A program made the position numbers and the translations under genes. 64,000 bases of DNA, from positions 62,001-126,000 of the forward strand of contig NZ_VLLC01000002.1 in the NCBI RefSeq assembly GCF_007830435.1. Reading direction: 5' to 3'. This document shows, piece after piece, positions 37,598 through 46,881 of this stretch. The stretch is from Desulfobotulus alkaliphilus. GTDB taxonomy: Bacteria > Desulfobacterota > Desulfobacteria > Desulfobacterales > ASO4-4. The notes beneath the pieces were generated by a model, which made no database searches, had not been told where the DNA came from, and saw only the letters and a list, made by a program, of their open reading frames with translations. The number at the start of each line of letters is the position of its first letter. Within the stretch, counting starts at the first letter, position 1.

Positions 37598-37634
37598 CCC
37601 CCCTCTCCCTCTGGGAGAGGGCCGGGGTGAGGGA
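37598..37634. repeat. Short palindromic repeat (CCCTCTCCC-type)
   Basis: CCCTCTCCC TCT GGGAGAGGG followed by CCGGGGTGAGGG. This GC-rich palindrome is a common interspersed repeat in many proteobacterial genomes; related forms occur at 46190-46210 and inside the transposon near 54500. Confidence 0.6.
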
Positions 37635-37695
37635 TCGGTTTATGGTATGCTCAGTCCCGGAAATCTCTTAAAATAAAAAACTCAGGATTTTGCAA

Positions 37696-38610
37696 TCAGT
37701 CACAGGGACCGGCGATGGCTCTGCCGGCCAGCCAGATTTTAATGAAGTGCAGGGACAGGCTTGTGTCTGCACCGCTTTTTTCAGAAAGTTCCATAAAAAA
37801 AGCTTTGTGTTCTGCCACTTCATGGGCAGCTCCGGTCAAAGACCAGATTTCCATGGCCCTGCGGGCCGAATCATAGGCTTCAGTATAATTTTCCATCAGG
37901 AAGTCACAGCGGGCAAGGGCCATGAGATCCGATGCCGTGGCACCGAAGCGGCCTGCGGCTTTGTCCAGCCCAAGGGCTTTTATGAAAGCTTCTCTGGCCT
38001 CCTCAGCCCGGTTCTGTTCAAGGAGGATATTTCCGAGGGTGAAATACAGTCCTGCTTTTTCAACAGGGCCTGCCCCATGAAGTGCGGTTTTAAGCAGCTC
38101 TTCAGCTTCTTTTTGCCGGGCGGAAAGATCCAGCAGTCTGGCTTCCGGTCTTCTGAATACAGGAAAAGTTTCCCTGTCTGCAATCTTTTCCAGTATGGAT
38201 GCTGCTTCATCGGCCCGGTTCATATCGAGAAGCAGGGAAATCCGGTTGGCAGTACTGAGCATTTCAAGGTTCTTTTCACCCCTGCGGCTGGCCCGCTGTC
38301 CGGCTTCTTCATAGCAGGCAAGGGCGTCGTCATACTGATGGCGCATGCGGAAGGTATTGCCCAGATTGTTCAGGGCAAGGGCTGTGCCATAGGTGTTGTC
38401 TGCCGTGGTGAATCCTTCAAGGGCTGCCTGATAGTAACGGGATGCAAGGAGGTAGCAGCCTTTATGATAGGCGGCATTGCCGTGGCGAAGGGAGCGGTGG
38501 GCCTGCTGCTCCCATTCCGGGATGACCGGCATTTCCTTTTTGCCGCCGCAGGATGGCAGAAGGATAATAAAAGCAAGGAGGGCGAGGGGGATCAGGCTGT
38601 ATTTTTTCAT
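37696..38610 (-). CDS. TPR-repeat lipoprotein
   Basis: 304 residues. Signal peptide with lipobox LLPSC (cysteine about residue 21), then about five tetratricopeptide repeats; LGNTFRMRHQYDDALACYEEA is a clear one. AAGGAAG precedes ATG 38610. Likely an outer-membrane-attached scaffold; partner unknown. Stands alone, flanked by repeats on both sides. Confidence 0.8.
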   Translation of the reverse strand: MKKYSLIPLALLAFIILLPSCGGKKEMPVIPEWEQQAHRSLRHGNAAYHKGCYLLASRYYQAALEGFTTADNTYGTALALNNLGNTFRMRHQYDDALACYEEAGQRASRRGEKNLEMLSTANRISLLLDMNRADEAASILEKIADRETFPVFRRPEARLLDLSARQKEAEELLKTALHGAGPVEKAGLYFTLGNILLEQNRAEEAREAFIKALGLDKAAGRFGATASDLMALARCDFLMENYTEAYDSARRAMEIWSLTGAAHEVAEHKAFFMELSEKSGADTSLSLHFIKIWLAGRAIAGPCD

Positions 38611-38766
38611 TTTACTTCCTTTGCTGTCTGGATGGCGGAAGAAAGTGTGGGCTGGTATTATAAAATTCCCTTTATCCTGAGCATCGTTTCAGAATTTTTT
38701 ATCTTGTATCAAAGGGAGGTCTTTGACAAAAGATTTTTTCGCTGGCACTCGGTACTCTTTTTGAAA

Positions 38767-38947
38767 GGGCAGGCACAGGGGGCTGCCCCTACAATAATAC
38801 CGATCATCAATTGCCCATGGGTTTTGTGTAGGGGCAACCCCCCGTGGTTGCCCAAAATCAGGGCAGGCACAGGGGCCTGCCCCTACAATAACACCGATCA
38901 TCAATTGCCCATGGGTTTTTGTGTAGGGGCACCCCCTGTGGGTGCCA
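38767..38947. repeat. Two direct repeats of about 87 bp in the yedF upstream region
   Basis: Copies at 38767-38853 and 38861-38947 share GGGCAGGCACAGGGG, ACCGATCATCAATTGCCC and TGTAGGGGCA. Each ends in an inverted motif (GTAGGGGCA / GTGGTTGCCC type), the kind of intergenic palindrome widespread in bacterial genomes. They separate the lipoprotein from yedF and do not code for protein. Confidence 0.75.
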
Positions 38948-39018
38948 GAACCAGGGCTGGCTGTGAAGAATGACCACGCAGCGTATAAAATATCCATGTC
39001 ATGGAAGGGAGATAAAAC

Positions 39019-39621
39019 ATGAAAGAGCTGGATTGCAGGGGGCAGGCATGTCCCCAGCCCGTACTGATTACCCGGAGTTTTCTGGTGGACCATAAAGATG
39101 CCGGGGATTTTTGCATCCGTGTGGATAACCGGGCCGCAGCGGAAAATGTGAAACGATTTCTGGAAAATTCCGGATTCGGCTGTGTGCTGGAGGAGGCTGG
39201 GTCAGACTTCCTCATTGTTTCCAGAAGCGGCATGCCAGAGGGCCTGCCGCAGGAAAAGATGCCTGAAAAGCAGGACGGCGGGAAAAGAAAAATCCTTGTG
39301 ATGCTGACCACAGACCGCATCGGTGAGGGGGATGCCGTACTGGGAGCCGCACTGATGAAAAATTTCATCCTTACCTTGAAGGAGCTGGGGGAGGATCTCT
39401 GGCGGCTTGTCTGTCTCAACGGCGGGGTAAGGCTGGCCCTTAAGGACTCTCCCGTACTTCCTGCCCTTCGGGAGCTGGAAGATGAGGGCGTGGATGTCCT
39501 TGTCTGCGGCACCTGTCTGGAGCATTACGGGCTTACGGAAAAAAAGGCCGTTGGCAGCACAACCAACATGCTGGATATTGTGACGGGTTGCGGGGTGGCA
39601 GATAAGGTTATTTCCTTTTGA
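39019..39621 (+). CDS. yedF: Sulfurtransferase-like selenium metabolism protein YedF
   Basis: 200 residues. N-terminal TusA/SirA-like domain with CRGQACPQPV (catalytic CPxP), a short linker, and a C-terminal DsrE-like domain containing CGTCLEHYGL. This two-domain form (YedF of the selenium type) is found next to or together with selenophosphate synthetase genes in anaerobes; here it is alone. It suggests selenium-using metabolism but gives no reaction. Confidence 0.88.
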   Translation: MKELDCRGQACPQPVLITRSFLVDHKDAGDFCIRVDNRAAAENVKRFLENSGFGCVLEEAGSDFLIVSRSGMPEGLPQEKMPEKQDGGKRKILVMLTTDRIGEGDAVLGAALMKNFILTLKELGEDLWRLVCLNGGVRLALKDSPVLPALRELEDEGVDVLVCGTCLEHYGLTEKKAVGSTTNMLDIVTGCGVADKVISF

Positions 39622-39668
39622 GCGCAGGTAATTTCTGCCTCTACAGTATCTTATGAGTAACTTGTGAA

Positions 39669-39993
39669 GTTATTCAGTAACTGTTCAGCACAGTTTTCCA
39701 GGTACCATAGCTGCAAGGCATATGCACAGGCCCCAGGCTATTTGCCCGTGACGCAATCTTATTCGGGAGCTTCTTGGCCTGTACGGAAGCGGCAAAAACT
39801 CCCCGCCACAGGCAGGATACGTTTTTTTATTACCATAGCAGGCCTTGGTACGCTGCCTTGTGGCGGCTCAGACAGTTTGCCGCTTCTTTCGCACAGGCCT
39901 GCAAAGCTCTGATCCGAAACGATTGCAATATCACTTGCAAATAGCCACGGAGCCTTGCAGCAGTACGAAGCTGCTGAATAATTACGTTATTCA
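39669..39993 (+). mobile_element. MITE-like repeat, copy F (right end deleted)
   Basis: Element 39677-39985, 309 bp, forward. The internal part before the right end is missing (from the GCTGC near 39970 straight to GAATAATTAC), about 36 bp shorter than copy A. Target duplication GTTATTCA at 39669-39676 and 39986-39993 is perfect, so the deletion happened before or after insertion without damaging the outer ends. Lies after yedF. Confidence 0.9.
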
Positions 39994-40144
39994 TAGGCAA
40001 CGCACGTCGTGTTGGGGCCGTAAAAAACATTCGCAGGGGCAGGCCTTGCGCCTGCCCGTATGCAAGCTCTCACCATGGGCCTGACAATAATCTGACCAGC
40101 AGGCTGTGGCTGAGTCAGGGTAGTAACTCAGATAAGTTAATCCT
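39994..40144. other. Intergenic region with a palindromic stretch shared with 62969-63005
   Basis: It contains the phrase CACGTCGTGTT (also just after copy G) and CTGAGTCAGGGTAGTAA (also just before copy G). No gene. Confidence 0.45.
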
Positions 40145-40555
40145 TTATTTTTGATCAGGACCACCCGAAAGCCCCAGTTCATCCATGAGCTGGAAGAGCT
40201 TCTGCCTCTGTATGGGCTTGGTGAGATATCCCTCGCACTGGGATTTAAAGGCCCGCATGATATTATCCTTATCATCCAGCGCCGTGGTCATGATGACCTT
40301 GACGCCGGAAAGTCCATGGATTCCCCTTTCCTCTTCCATTCTGCGGATTTCCTGCAAGGCCGTCTGTCCGTCCATTTCCGGCATCATGATATCCAGGGCG
40401 ATGAGGCCATAGGGGCTGTTTTCCTGATGGGCTTTTTCAAAGGCTTCCAGGGCCTCCCTGCCGTTTTCCACCAGATCACAGATACCGAAGGTTTTCAGGT
40501 TTTTCTGCATAACCATCCGGCTGATGGGGTCATCTTCAACAATAAGAATGCGCAT
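40145..40555 (-). CDS. Single-domain response regulator (CheY-like)
   Basis: 136 residues from ATG 40555 (GGAG 7 bases upstream). Receiver domain with the acidic pocket in LIVEDD, phospho-acceptor Asp in ALDIMMPEMDG, Thr in IMTTAL and Lys in YLTKPI. No output domain, so it acts through a protein partner. Last gene of the signalling operon, 10 bases after the preceding one. Confidence 0.9.
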   Translation of the reverse strand: MRILIVEDDPISRMVMQKNLKTFGICDLVENGREALEAFEKAHQENSPYGLIALDIMMPEMDGQTALQEIRRMEEERGIHGLSGVKVIMTTALDDKDNIMRAFKSQCEGYLTKPIQRQKLFQLMDELGLSGGPDQK

Positions 40556-40565
40556 AAAAAGCTCC

Positions 40566-41384
40566 TTATTTCCCTGAGGCCTGAGGGCTGAAGACCAGAA
40601 CGGCACCGGCACCCTGAAAGCGGCCTGTAAGGGGGGTGATGGTGAGGGATATCTGTTCCGGCAGGATTGTCAGTCTGCGGGTTTCATTTTTTTTCATAAC
40701 CATACCGATGGCTTCAAGGACGTTTTTGTCAAAAAAGTCCGAGGCTTCTGCACCGGGTCCGAAGCCGTTTTTTTTATTGAAAACATCCATGGCACTCTGG
40801 TTGGCTACGGCCACAAGACCTTCGCTGCTGATACCCAGCACGGGAAAGGGCAGGGTTTCCAGCACGGCCCGGGACAGTTCCAGGGCATGATTCTGCACTT
40901 TCAGCTCATGGGTGCGTTCCGCAACGGCCTTTTCAAGGCCTTCATTGCTGTTTTTCAAGGCTTCGTTCTGTTCAACAATGGTTTCCTGCAGCCTGCGGTT
41001 GGTTTCGGCCAGGGCGTACTGGTCCAGGGCCTGACGGATTTCAAGCCGCAGATTCTGATCATTCCAGGGCTTGAGAATAAACTTGTAGATGTGTCCCCTG
41101 TTGACGGCTTCGGCAATGGTGTCGATGTCCGTGTATCCGGAAAGGATGATACGGATGATCTGTGGCCATTTTTTCCGGACCCGTGAAAAAAGCTCCGTAC
41201 CATCCATGCCGGGCATGCGCTGATCGCTGATGATGACATGGATTTTTTCTTTTTCAAGGATATTCAGGGCTTCATCTGCGCTGTTTGCGGTGAGGGTCCG
41301 GTACGGCTCCCGGCGGAGAAGTCGTTTAAGGGCCTGAAGAATGCCGGTTTCATCATCTACGCAGAGAATGCAGGCATCATCCAT
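40566..41384 (-). CDS. Response regulator with PAS-like C-terminus
   Basis: 272 residues from ATG 41384 (GGGGAG 6 bases upstream). Receiver domain with Asp in ISDQRMPGMDG, then a coiled-coil stretch (about 125-180), then a PAS-like domain (LETLPFPVLGISSEG). No kinase or DNA-binding part. Overlaps the HDOD gene by 8 bases. Confidence 0.85.
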   Translation of the reverse strand: MDDACILCVDDETGILQALKRLLRREPYRTLTANSADEALNILEKEKIHVIISDQRMPGMDGTELFSRVRKKWPQIIRIILSGYTDIDTIAEAVNRGHIYKFILKPWNDQNLRLEIRQALDQYALAETNRRLQETIVEQNEALKNSNEGLEKAVAERTHELKVQNHALELSRAVLETLPFPVLGISSEGLVAVANQSAMDVFNKKNGFGPGAEASDFFDKNVLEAIGMVMKKNETRRLTILPEQISLTITPLTGRFQGAGAVLVFSPQASGK

Positions 41385-42240
41385 GGGAACTCCCCAGAAA
41401 AAGGTGGCAGGCTTCCCTTCCCTTTTCATGCAGGGGGGGAAACCAGATATGTGGATTTTTAAGAACCGCCCGCATTTTTTTTATGGCCAGAGGATGCAGC
41501 ATACCTGCGGGCAGTTCATTGCGTACCAGATCCCTCTGGCTGTCCAGCATGTTTGCCGTGTGCACCAGCAGGGAAAGGGGAGCGATTGTACCCTTTGGCA
41601 GGCGGTGATGCTGGGCAATGGCCTGTTTCAGGGCAGGGGGCAGCTGCCACTTCAATGCCATGGCTGCGCCCATGTCTGCATGGGAAAAGTCCGGAATAAG
41701 CGATGTTTCCATAAGGAAAAATGGCTTTCCGCTTTCCCTGCTTTTTTTTTCAAGGTCCATAAAGGTTTCCGGCATGCAGCGGGCCAGAACAATCAGGCCG
41801 ATGTCGTGGAGCAGCCCCGCCACAAAGGCATCATCCGGCCTGCAGAGCTGTGTTTCCATGGCCAGATATTCACAGAACACCGCCGTACGGATGGAATGGG
41901 GCCAGAGCCAGTCGCCGGGCATTTTTTTTGATGGCCCCAGAATATCCAGTATGGAAAGGGAAAGGGTAAGGCGGTGCAGGGTATCAAAACCCAGAAGGGA
42001 AACGGCGTCCGGAATATTGCCCACGGTGGAGCGTAGCCCGAAAAAGGCTGAATTGACAAGTTTTAAAATCCGTGTAACCAGCGAAATATCCTTTTCAATG
42101 ATCCGGCTGAGATCTTTGGTCCGGGTCTCCGGATCCTGGAGCATGGCATTGACCGTGAGGATGACCTTGGGCAGGGAAGGCAGTTTGTCCGCAGCATCCA
42201 GAAGTGTTTTTAAAGGAGTCTCAGGGGCTGAATTGGGCAT
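41377..42240 (-). CDS. HDOD domain protein
   Basis: 287 residues from ATG 42240 (GAGG 5 bases upstream). HDOD domain in the N-terminal two-thirds: KLPSLPKVILTVNAML, LVNSAFFGL and LLHDIGLIVLARC; HD-like residues are partly kept, but HDOD proteins are not usually enzymes. Located between an HD-GYP and a receiver gene, so probably an accessory regulator of the same pathway. Confidence 0.88.
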   Translation of the reverse strand: MPNSAPETPLKTLLDAADKLPSLPKVILTVNAMLQDPETRTKDLSRIIEKDISLVTRILKLVNSAFFGLRSTVGNIPDAVSLLGFDTLHRLTLSLSILDILGPSKKMPGDWLWPHSIRTAVFCEYLAMETQLCRPDDAFVAGLLHDIGLIVLARCMPETFMDLEKKSRESGKPFFLMETSLIPDFSHADMGAAMALKWQLPPALKQAIAQHHRLPKGTIAPLSLLVHTANMLDSQRDLVRNELPAGMLHPLAIKKMRAVLKNPHIWFPPLHEKGREACHLFLGSSHG

Positions 42241-42247
42241 GGCTACC

Positions 42248-43600
42248 TCAAGCTGGCAGAATCTGTATGGGTTCCTGTATGGCTTCATTTTTGTGTATCT
42301 GGTTCAGCCGCTGCATGATTTCTTTTGTGATGATGGTATTGTAGGGCAGAAGGAAGCGTCCCTGAACAGTATAGAGTGGTCTTGCCAGTTTCATTCCCGG
42401 CTCCATCTGTTCCAGGATCAGGCTTTTTTCCCGTTTTACACCGAGTCCCTGATTTTTCAGAAGGTCCAGCAGGGCCTTCACCACATCGGGATCATGGCGG
42501 GAAAAGGCATCCTGCTTGACCTTTGCTGCGGCAGCCTGACGTTTGAGGGTCTGGCTGTTGATGTGATCCAGGGTACTGTCTTCCTGACGGGAGAGCAGGC
42601 GGACGGCCTCTGCGGACAGTTCGGGAATATGGAGGTATCTGTCATAGGCGTCCGCCACGGAAAGGATGCGGGCTCCCATGGGAATTTCCTGTTCGGAAAG
42701 GCCGTTGGGAAACCCCTGGCCGTCGTAGCGCTCATGGTGGCAGCGGATGAGAATGCCCACGTGGTCCAGCCGGGGGATGAGCTGGAGCAGGCTCTGGCCT
42801 TCTTCGGGGTGTTTCCTGTAATGCTGAAAATCCTCTTTGCTCATCTGCTGCGGGTTGCCCCTGAGAATCCCCGGTGTACCGCCCACCTTGCCGATGTCGT
42901 GCAGAAGTCCTGCCACTTCTATATGCAGAATTTCTTCCGCATCCAGTTCCATGTGCCGGGCAAGCATGGCCGCCATTTCACTGACCCTGCGGCCATGGCC
43001 GGAAAGCTCAGGAGCACTCCTGTCCACAAGGGAGGCCAGCAGCCGGACCGTACTGTAGAAACTGTCTTCCAGCATCTGATTGACACGGGAAAGGCTTTCG
43101 TTCTGTTTCTGGATATCTGCGGTTCTCTGCTGAATTTTTGCTTCCAGTTCCTGATTCTGGCGGGAGAGCATGATCTGAAGTTTTTTATTCTCGAGAATCA
43201 CTTCATACTGCTGCAGGGTTTCCGTGACGGCCTGAATCAGGGTGTCGTCTTCCCAGGGTTTGGATAAAAAGCGGTGAATGCCCCCAAGATTGATGGCCCG
43301 GGTAAGGGCTTCCAGATCCGAGTATCCTGTGAGGAGAATACGGGAGGCATAGGGGTAGAACTTACGGCTTTTTTCCAGAAAGGTGGCCCCGTCCATTTCG
43401 GGCATGCGCTGATCCGAAAGGATCAGGGAAAAGGCATGTCTGCTTTCTTCGAGAAGACAGAGGGCTTCCGGGCCACCCGATGCCGTGTGCAGGGTGCAGG
43501 GCAGCCTGCGGAGGGTTCGGGTAAGGGCTTTGAGTATGGAAGGTTCATCATCCACAAGCAGAACATGGTGGGTATATTTTAAATTTTCTTTTGTGCTCAT
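42248..43600 (-). CDS. Response regulator with HD-GYP domain
   Basis: 450 residues. Receiver domain (Asp in LSDQRMPEMDG), coiled coil (about 130-175), HD-GYP domain (about 180-370) with HDIGK and HHERYDGQGFPNGL: the GYP motif is GFP here, a common variant. HD-GYP proteins degrade cyclic di-GMP. A C-terminal ~90-residue extension follows. Overlaps the next kinase gene by ATGA. Confidence 0.9.
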   Translation of the reverse strand: MSTKENLKYTHHVLLVDDEPSILKALTRTLRRLPCTLHTASGGPEALCLLEESRHAFSLILSDQRMPEMDGATFLEKSRKFYPYASRILLTGYSDLEALTRAINLGGIHRFLSKPWEDDTLIQAVTETLQQYEVILENKKLQIMLSRQNQELEAKIQQRTADIQKQNESLSRVNQMLEDSFYSTVRLLASLVDRSAPELSGHGRRVSEMAAMLARHMELDAEEILHIEVAGLLHDIGKVGGTPGILRGNPQQMSKEDFQHYRKHPEEGQSLLQLIPRLDHVGILIRCHHERYDGQGFPNGLSEQEIPMGARILSVADAYDRYLHIPELSAEAVRLLSRQEDSTLDHINSQTLKRQAAAAKVKQDAFSRHDPDVVKALLDLLKNQGLGVKREKSLILEQMEPGMKLARPLYTVQGRFLLPYNTIITKEIMQRLNQIHKNEAIQEPIQILPA

Positions 43601-44847
43601 GGGAGATCCTGTGGTTTTTGAGGGGTATGCTGGCTGATTTTCTGAACCTTGATTCCTTCCGTCGGCAGATGAATGCGGAAGGTGCTGCCTTTGCCCGGCT
43701 CACTGTGAACCTCAATATGTCCCCCATGCTGCTGGATCAGGGTATAGGCCACATGGAGTCCCAGCCCTGTTCCCCTGCCAGCAGGCCTTGTGGTGAAAAA
43801 GGGATCGAAGATTTTCGGAAGCAGGTCAGGTTCAATGCCACACCCCGTATCCCGTATCTGGATAACAATATGCTGGTTATCGCTTCTGCAGGTACGGATA
43901 TGAATTTCTCCCCCTTCATTCAGGGACTGCAGGGCGTTGATGCAGATATTGAAAAGCGCCTGCCGGAGCTGCCCCGGATAACAGAAAAGGGGAGGCAGGT
44001 CTGCCAGATCCTTTTGAACAGGTGCTGTTTTTCCGTGTTTTTTTTCTGCAAGGGAAAGGCCCTCTGTGATGCACTGTCCGATATCCGCCATATGGGGAGT
44101 CAGGCTGCCCGGATGGGTGAAAATGCGCATGTCTTCCACAATGTTCCCGATGCGTTCAATGCCTTCGCCCGACTCGCTGACAAGGGCTGGGACATCTTCA
44201 AGGATGTAGGCAATCTCTGCGCTGGCTTCAAGGGCCTGCATTTTCTGAAGGATCTGCTCTGTTTTTGTATCTTTGGGTTCAATCGCCCCTGCCAGAGCCT
44301 GATACGCTGCAAAAAAGGCCTGCACTTCTTTTGCGTATTTTCCAAGGGTTCTGATGTTGCTGGCAAGAAAGCTTAAGGGGTTATTGATTTCGTGGGCCAT
44401 GCCCGCAGCCAGATGGCCAAGGGATGCCATTTTTTCCGTATTCAGGAGCTTGCGCAGGGTTTTTTCATGGCGGTCTTCCATGGCCAGATGGCGCAGGCCT
44501 ACCCGGATGCGGGCCATGAGTTCGTCGGGATTCACGGGTTTGGCAATATAGTCATCGGCTCCGGCCTCAAATCCGGAAAGGAGGTCCTCTGTGGCATCCC
44601 TTGCCGTGAGAAGGATGATGTACACATAGGAGCCGGAAAGGGTTTCGCGCACTCTTCGGCAGAGGCTCAGTCCGTCAAGGCGGGGCATCATCCAGTCCGT
44701 AAGAAGGATACGGACGTCCTTTTTCAGGAGAAGATCCCAGGCTTCTTCTCCGTCTGCTGCCAGATGGACCCTGTGCCCGGCCCGGAGCAGGATTTTTTCA
44801 AGAAGTTTTGCGGAAACAGGATGGTCTTCGGCAACAAGGATATCCAT
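43597..44847 (-). CDS. Receiver-histidine kinase hybrid
   Basis: 416 residues. Receiver domain first (Asp in LLTDWMMPRLDG), then HisKA with MAHEINNPLSFL (phospho-His), and a HATPase_c domain with NALQSLNEGG, DTGCGIE and GTGLGLHV. No input or membrane domain; it gets its signal by phosphotransfer. Confidence 0.9.
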   Translation of the reverse strand: MDILVAEDHPVSAKLLEKILLRAGHRVHLAADGEEAWDLLLKKDVRILLTDWMMPRLDGLSLCRRVRETLSGSYVYIILLTARDATEDLLSGFEAGADDYIAKPVNPDELMARIRVGLRHLAMEDRHEKTLRKLLNTEKMASLGHLAAGMAHEINNPLSFLASNIRTLGKYAKEVQAFFAAYQALAGAIEPKDTKTEQILQKMQALEASAEIAYILEDVPALVSESGEGIERIGNIVEDMRIFTHPGSLTPHMADIGQCITEGLSLAEKKHGKTAPVQKDLADLPPLFCYPGQLRQALFNICINALQSLNEGGEIHIRTCRSDNQHIVIQIRDTGCGIEPDLLPKIFDPFFTTRPAGRGTGLGLHVAYTLIQQHGGHIEVHSEPGKGSTFRIHLPTEGIKVQKISQHTPQKPQDLP

Positions 44848-44880
44848 GGAGCACCCCTCTTTGCTATAAGGATGGTCTGT

Positions 44881-46128
44881 TCATGGTTCTCTTAAGGGAA
44901 TACGGATGCTGAAGGTGCTGCCTTTGCCCGGTGTGCTGTGTGCGCTGATGTCGCCGCCGAGCTGATGCATGATGTTGTAGGAGATGTTGAGGCCAAGGCC
45001 CGTTCCCTTTCCCACGGGTTTGGTGGTGAAAAAGGGGTCGAATATTTTAGGCAGAATGTCCTCGGGAATCCCTTTACCCGAATCTGTGATATCCACAAGA
45101 ATAAAACTGTTTTGGATCTGTGTTTTCAGGGTGATGGTTCCCTGTTTTTCAATGGCCTGGGCCGCATTGACCAGAATGTTCATGAAAACCTGACTGAGTT
45201 TCTGGGGAACGCAGAGAACCAGCGGAAGGGGCTGGAATTCTCTGATGATTTCTGCCTTGTATTTAATCTCGTTCCATACAATGTTCAGGGTGGATTCCAG
45301 ACACTGGTGGATGTCCGTCACTTCGGCATCCATTTTTCCCGTGTGGGAAAAATCCTTGAGGTCTGAGACAATGCGGGCAACCCGCTCCATGCCTTCCAGG
45401 GATTCCGTAATAACGGCCTGATGGTCTTCACGGATAAAGTCCAGATCAATCCGGGCACGGATTTTTTTTATTTCTTCTCTGGTTTCTGCTGTGTTTTTTC
45501 CATTCTCCAGATTTTCTTCCAGACTGTCAAAGGCATCGAAAAGTTCAAAAATATCTTTAAAATAATCCCGTACGGTGCCAAGATTGCTTTTGACAAAGCC
45601 AACGGGATTGTTGATTTCATGGGCAACGCCTGCGGCCAGTTGTCCAAGGGAAGCCATTTTTTCTGACTGGATGAGCTGGGACTGGGTTTCCTTTAAATTT
45701 TTCAGGGTGTTCTGCAGATCTCTGGTGCTTTTTTCGACCATGCGCTCAAGATTGTGGCTGTATTCTATGAGCTGTTTTTCCTTTTGGATCTGGTCACTGA
45801 TATCCCGGATATAGTATATATCCACGGGAGTGTCTTCAAGGGGTCTTGGGCAGTGCACCACCTCCACAGGGATACTCTCTCCGGATTCAGGTAAAAGAAG
45901 CAGGCCTCTGCCCTCGCTGCCCGCAAGCAGTATTTCCTGTATGGTTTTTCCTGCGAGCGCTTCTTGACCGCTGTGCAGGCAGAGTGCTTTCATATGACTG
46001 TTCATATAAAGGATTTCCCCAGTTATTTCGGGGCTGTCCTGGATAAGCACTATACCGATACCGGCTCTGGCAGCCGTTTCTGCTAAAATGCGGGCGGTTT
46101 TTGAGTGGAAAAAATGAGGGGAATTCAT
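44881..46128 (-). CDS. PAS histidine kinase
   Basis: 415 residues, soluble. PAS-like N-terminus (about 15-125), coiled coil (about 130-170), HisKA with [12 protein letters not shown], HATPase_c with [18 protein letters not shown] and GTGLGLNI. First gene of the minus-strand operon; the ribosome site is weak. Likely phosphorylates one or more of the following receivers. Confidence 0.9.
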   Translation of the reverse strand: MNSPHFFHSKTARILAETAARAGIGIVLIQDSPEITGEILYMNSHMKALCLHSGQEALAGKTIQEILLAGSEGRGLLLLPESGESIPVEVVHCPRPLEDTPVDIYYIRDISDQIQKEKQLIEYSHNLERMVEKSTRDLQNTLKNLKETQSQLIQSEKMASLGQLAAGVAHEINNPVGFVKSNLGTVRDYFKDIFELFDAFDSLEENLENGKNTAETREEIKKIRARIDLDFIREDHQAVITESLEGMERVARIVSDLKDFSHTGKMDAEVTDIHQCLESTLNIVWNEIKYKAEIIREFQPLPLVLCVPQKLSQVFMNILVNAAQAIEKQGTITLKTQIQNSFILVDITDSGKGIPEDILPKIFDPFFTTKPVGKGTGLGLNISYNIMHQLGGDISAHSTPGKGSTFSIRIPLREP

Positions 46129-46485
46129 GGCGTCCCGGAGATTTTGTTTGATAAAAACAGTGTTTTTCGTAACTATTCATCGGATTTTCCCCCCTCCCTC
46201 CGGGAGGGGGTCAGGCCTGCCCGGCAAACAGGTCACCAACCTGATCTTTTCAATGTGCTGAAGCTTATTGGCCTGAGTACCGGGGGGAGGGAAGAGCGCT
46301 GTAAAAGGCACCTTATCCCACTGGCTTTTTCTTAAAGATTTAAAAGGCTGCCAAAGTCAGGGTGATCCATCTGAATCGCTGCGTTTTTTCTACCATAGCG
46401 AAGCTGAGGTTCTTTGTCCATTGCCTTGTTTGGAGGGTGGCTTTTTTGGAAAAATAATCATCCCTTTTGTCTGAAAGGAGTTGGT
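46129..46485. other. Intergenic region with a GC-rich palindrome
   Basis: Divergent promoters of the kinase operon and the small gene at 46486 should lie here. CCCCCTCCCTCCGGGAGGGGG (46190-46210) is the only clear structure and is related to the repeat at 37598. Confidence 0.45.
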
Positions 46486-46659
46486 ATGGGATCCATGGAT
46501 GAGCAGATACTGCGCACCACCAAGGAAATGGTGGTGAAATTCATAGAGGTGGGCCGGGTTTCACCCACCACCTTTGAGGATATTTTTAAAAATGTGTACA
46601 GAACCGTATGCGAGGCCGTGGAGGAAAACTCTCTTCAGGGTGAAAAAAAGGAGCGTTAA
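46486..46659 (+). CDS. Small conserved protein, MucR N-terminus-like
   Basis: 57 residues from ATG 46486 (AAAGGAG 5 bases upstream). The core ILRTTKEMVVKFIEVGRVSP resembles the oligomerisation part of MucR/Ros-type regulators, but the zinc-finger part is missing. I have seen similar small proteins in deltaproteobacteria; function unknown. The alternative start at 46414 lacks a ribosome site. Confidence 0.6.
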   Translation: MGSMDEQILRTTKEMVVKFIEVGRVSPTTFEDIFKNVYRTVCEAVEENSLQGEKKER

Positions 46660-46881
46660 TCAAGGGAATATCTGCTCTTTTTTCCATGTTCTCCATGGCC
46701 CATTTTAGCCATGCCTCAGTTTAAGCTTCGGGAATTGCTGCAATGACGGATACGGAAACAGATAACGGAACACCGCCAGAAGAAGACAGAGGGTATTGGA
46801 ATCAGGTGGTAAGCGGTGTTAACGATGTCCGTTGCCACAAGATCGGGCGAGTCCTTTTATGACAGAAAAATGGAGGTGTAA

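Noticed and set aside
46168-46184. GTAACTATTCATCGG, similar to the repeat end GTAAGTATTCAG
   Set aside because: No body of the element follows and no second end was found nearby.
46743-46862. 39-codon frame starting MTDTETDNGTPPEEDRGYW
   Set aside because: No ribosome site and no recognisable family; cannot be told from chance.
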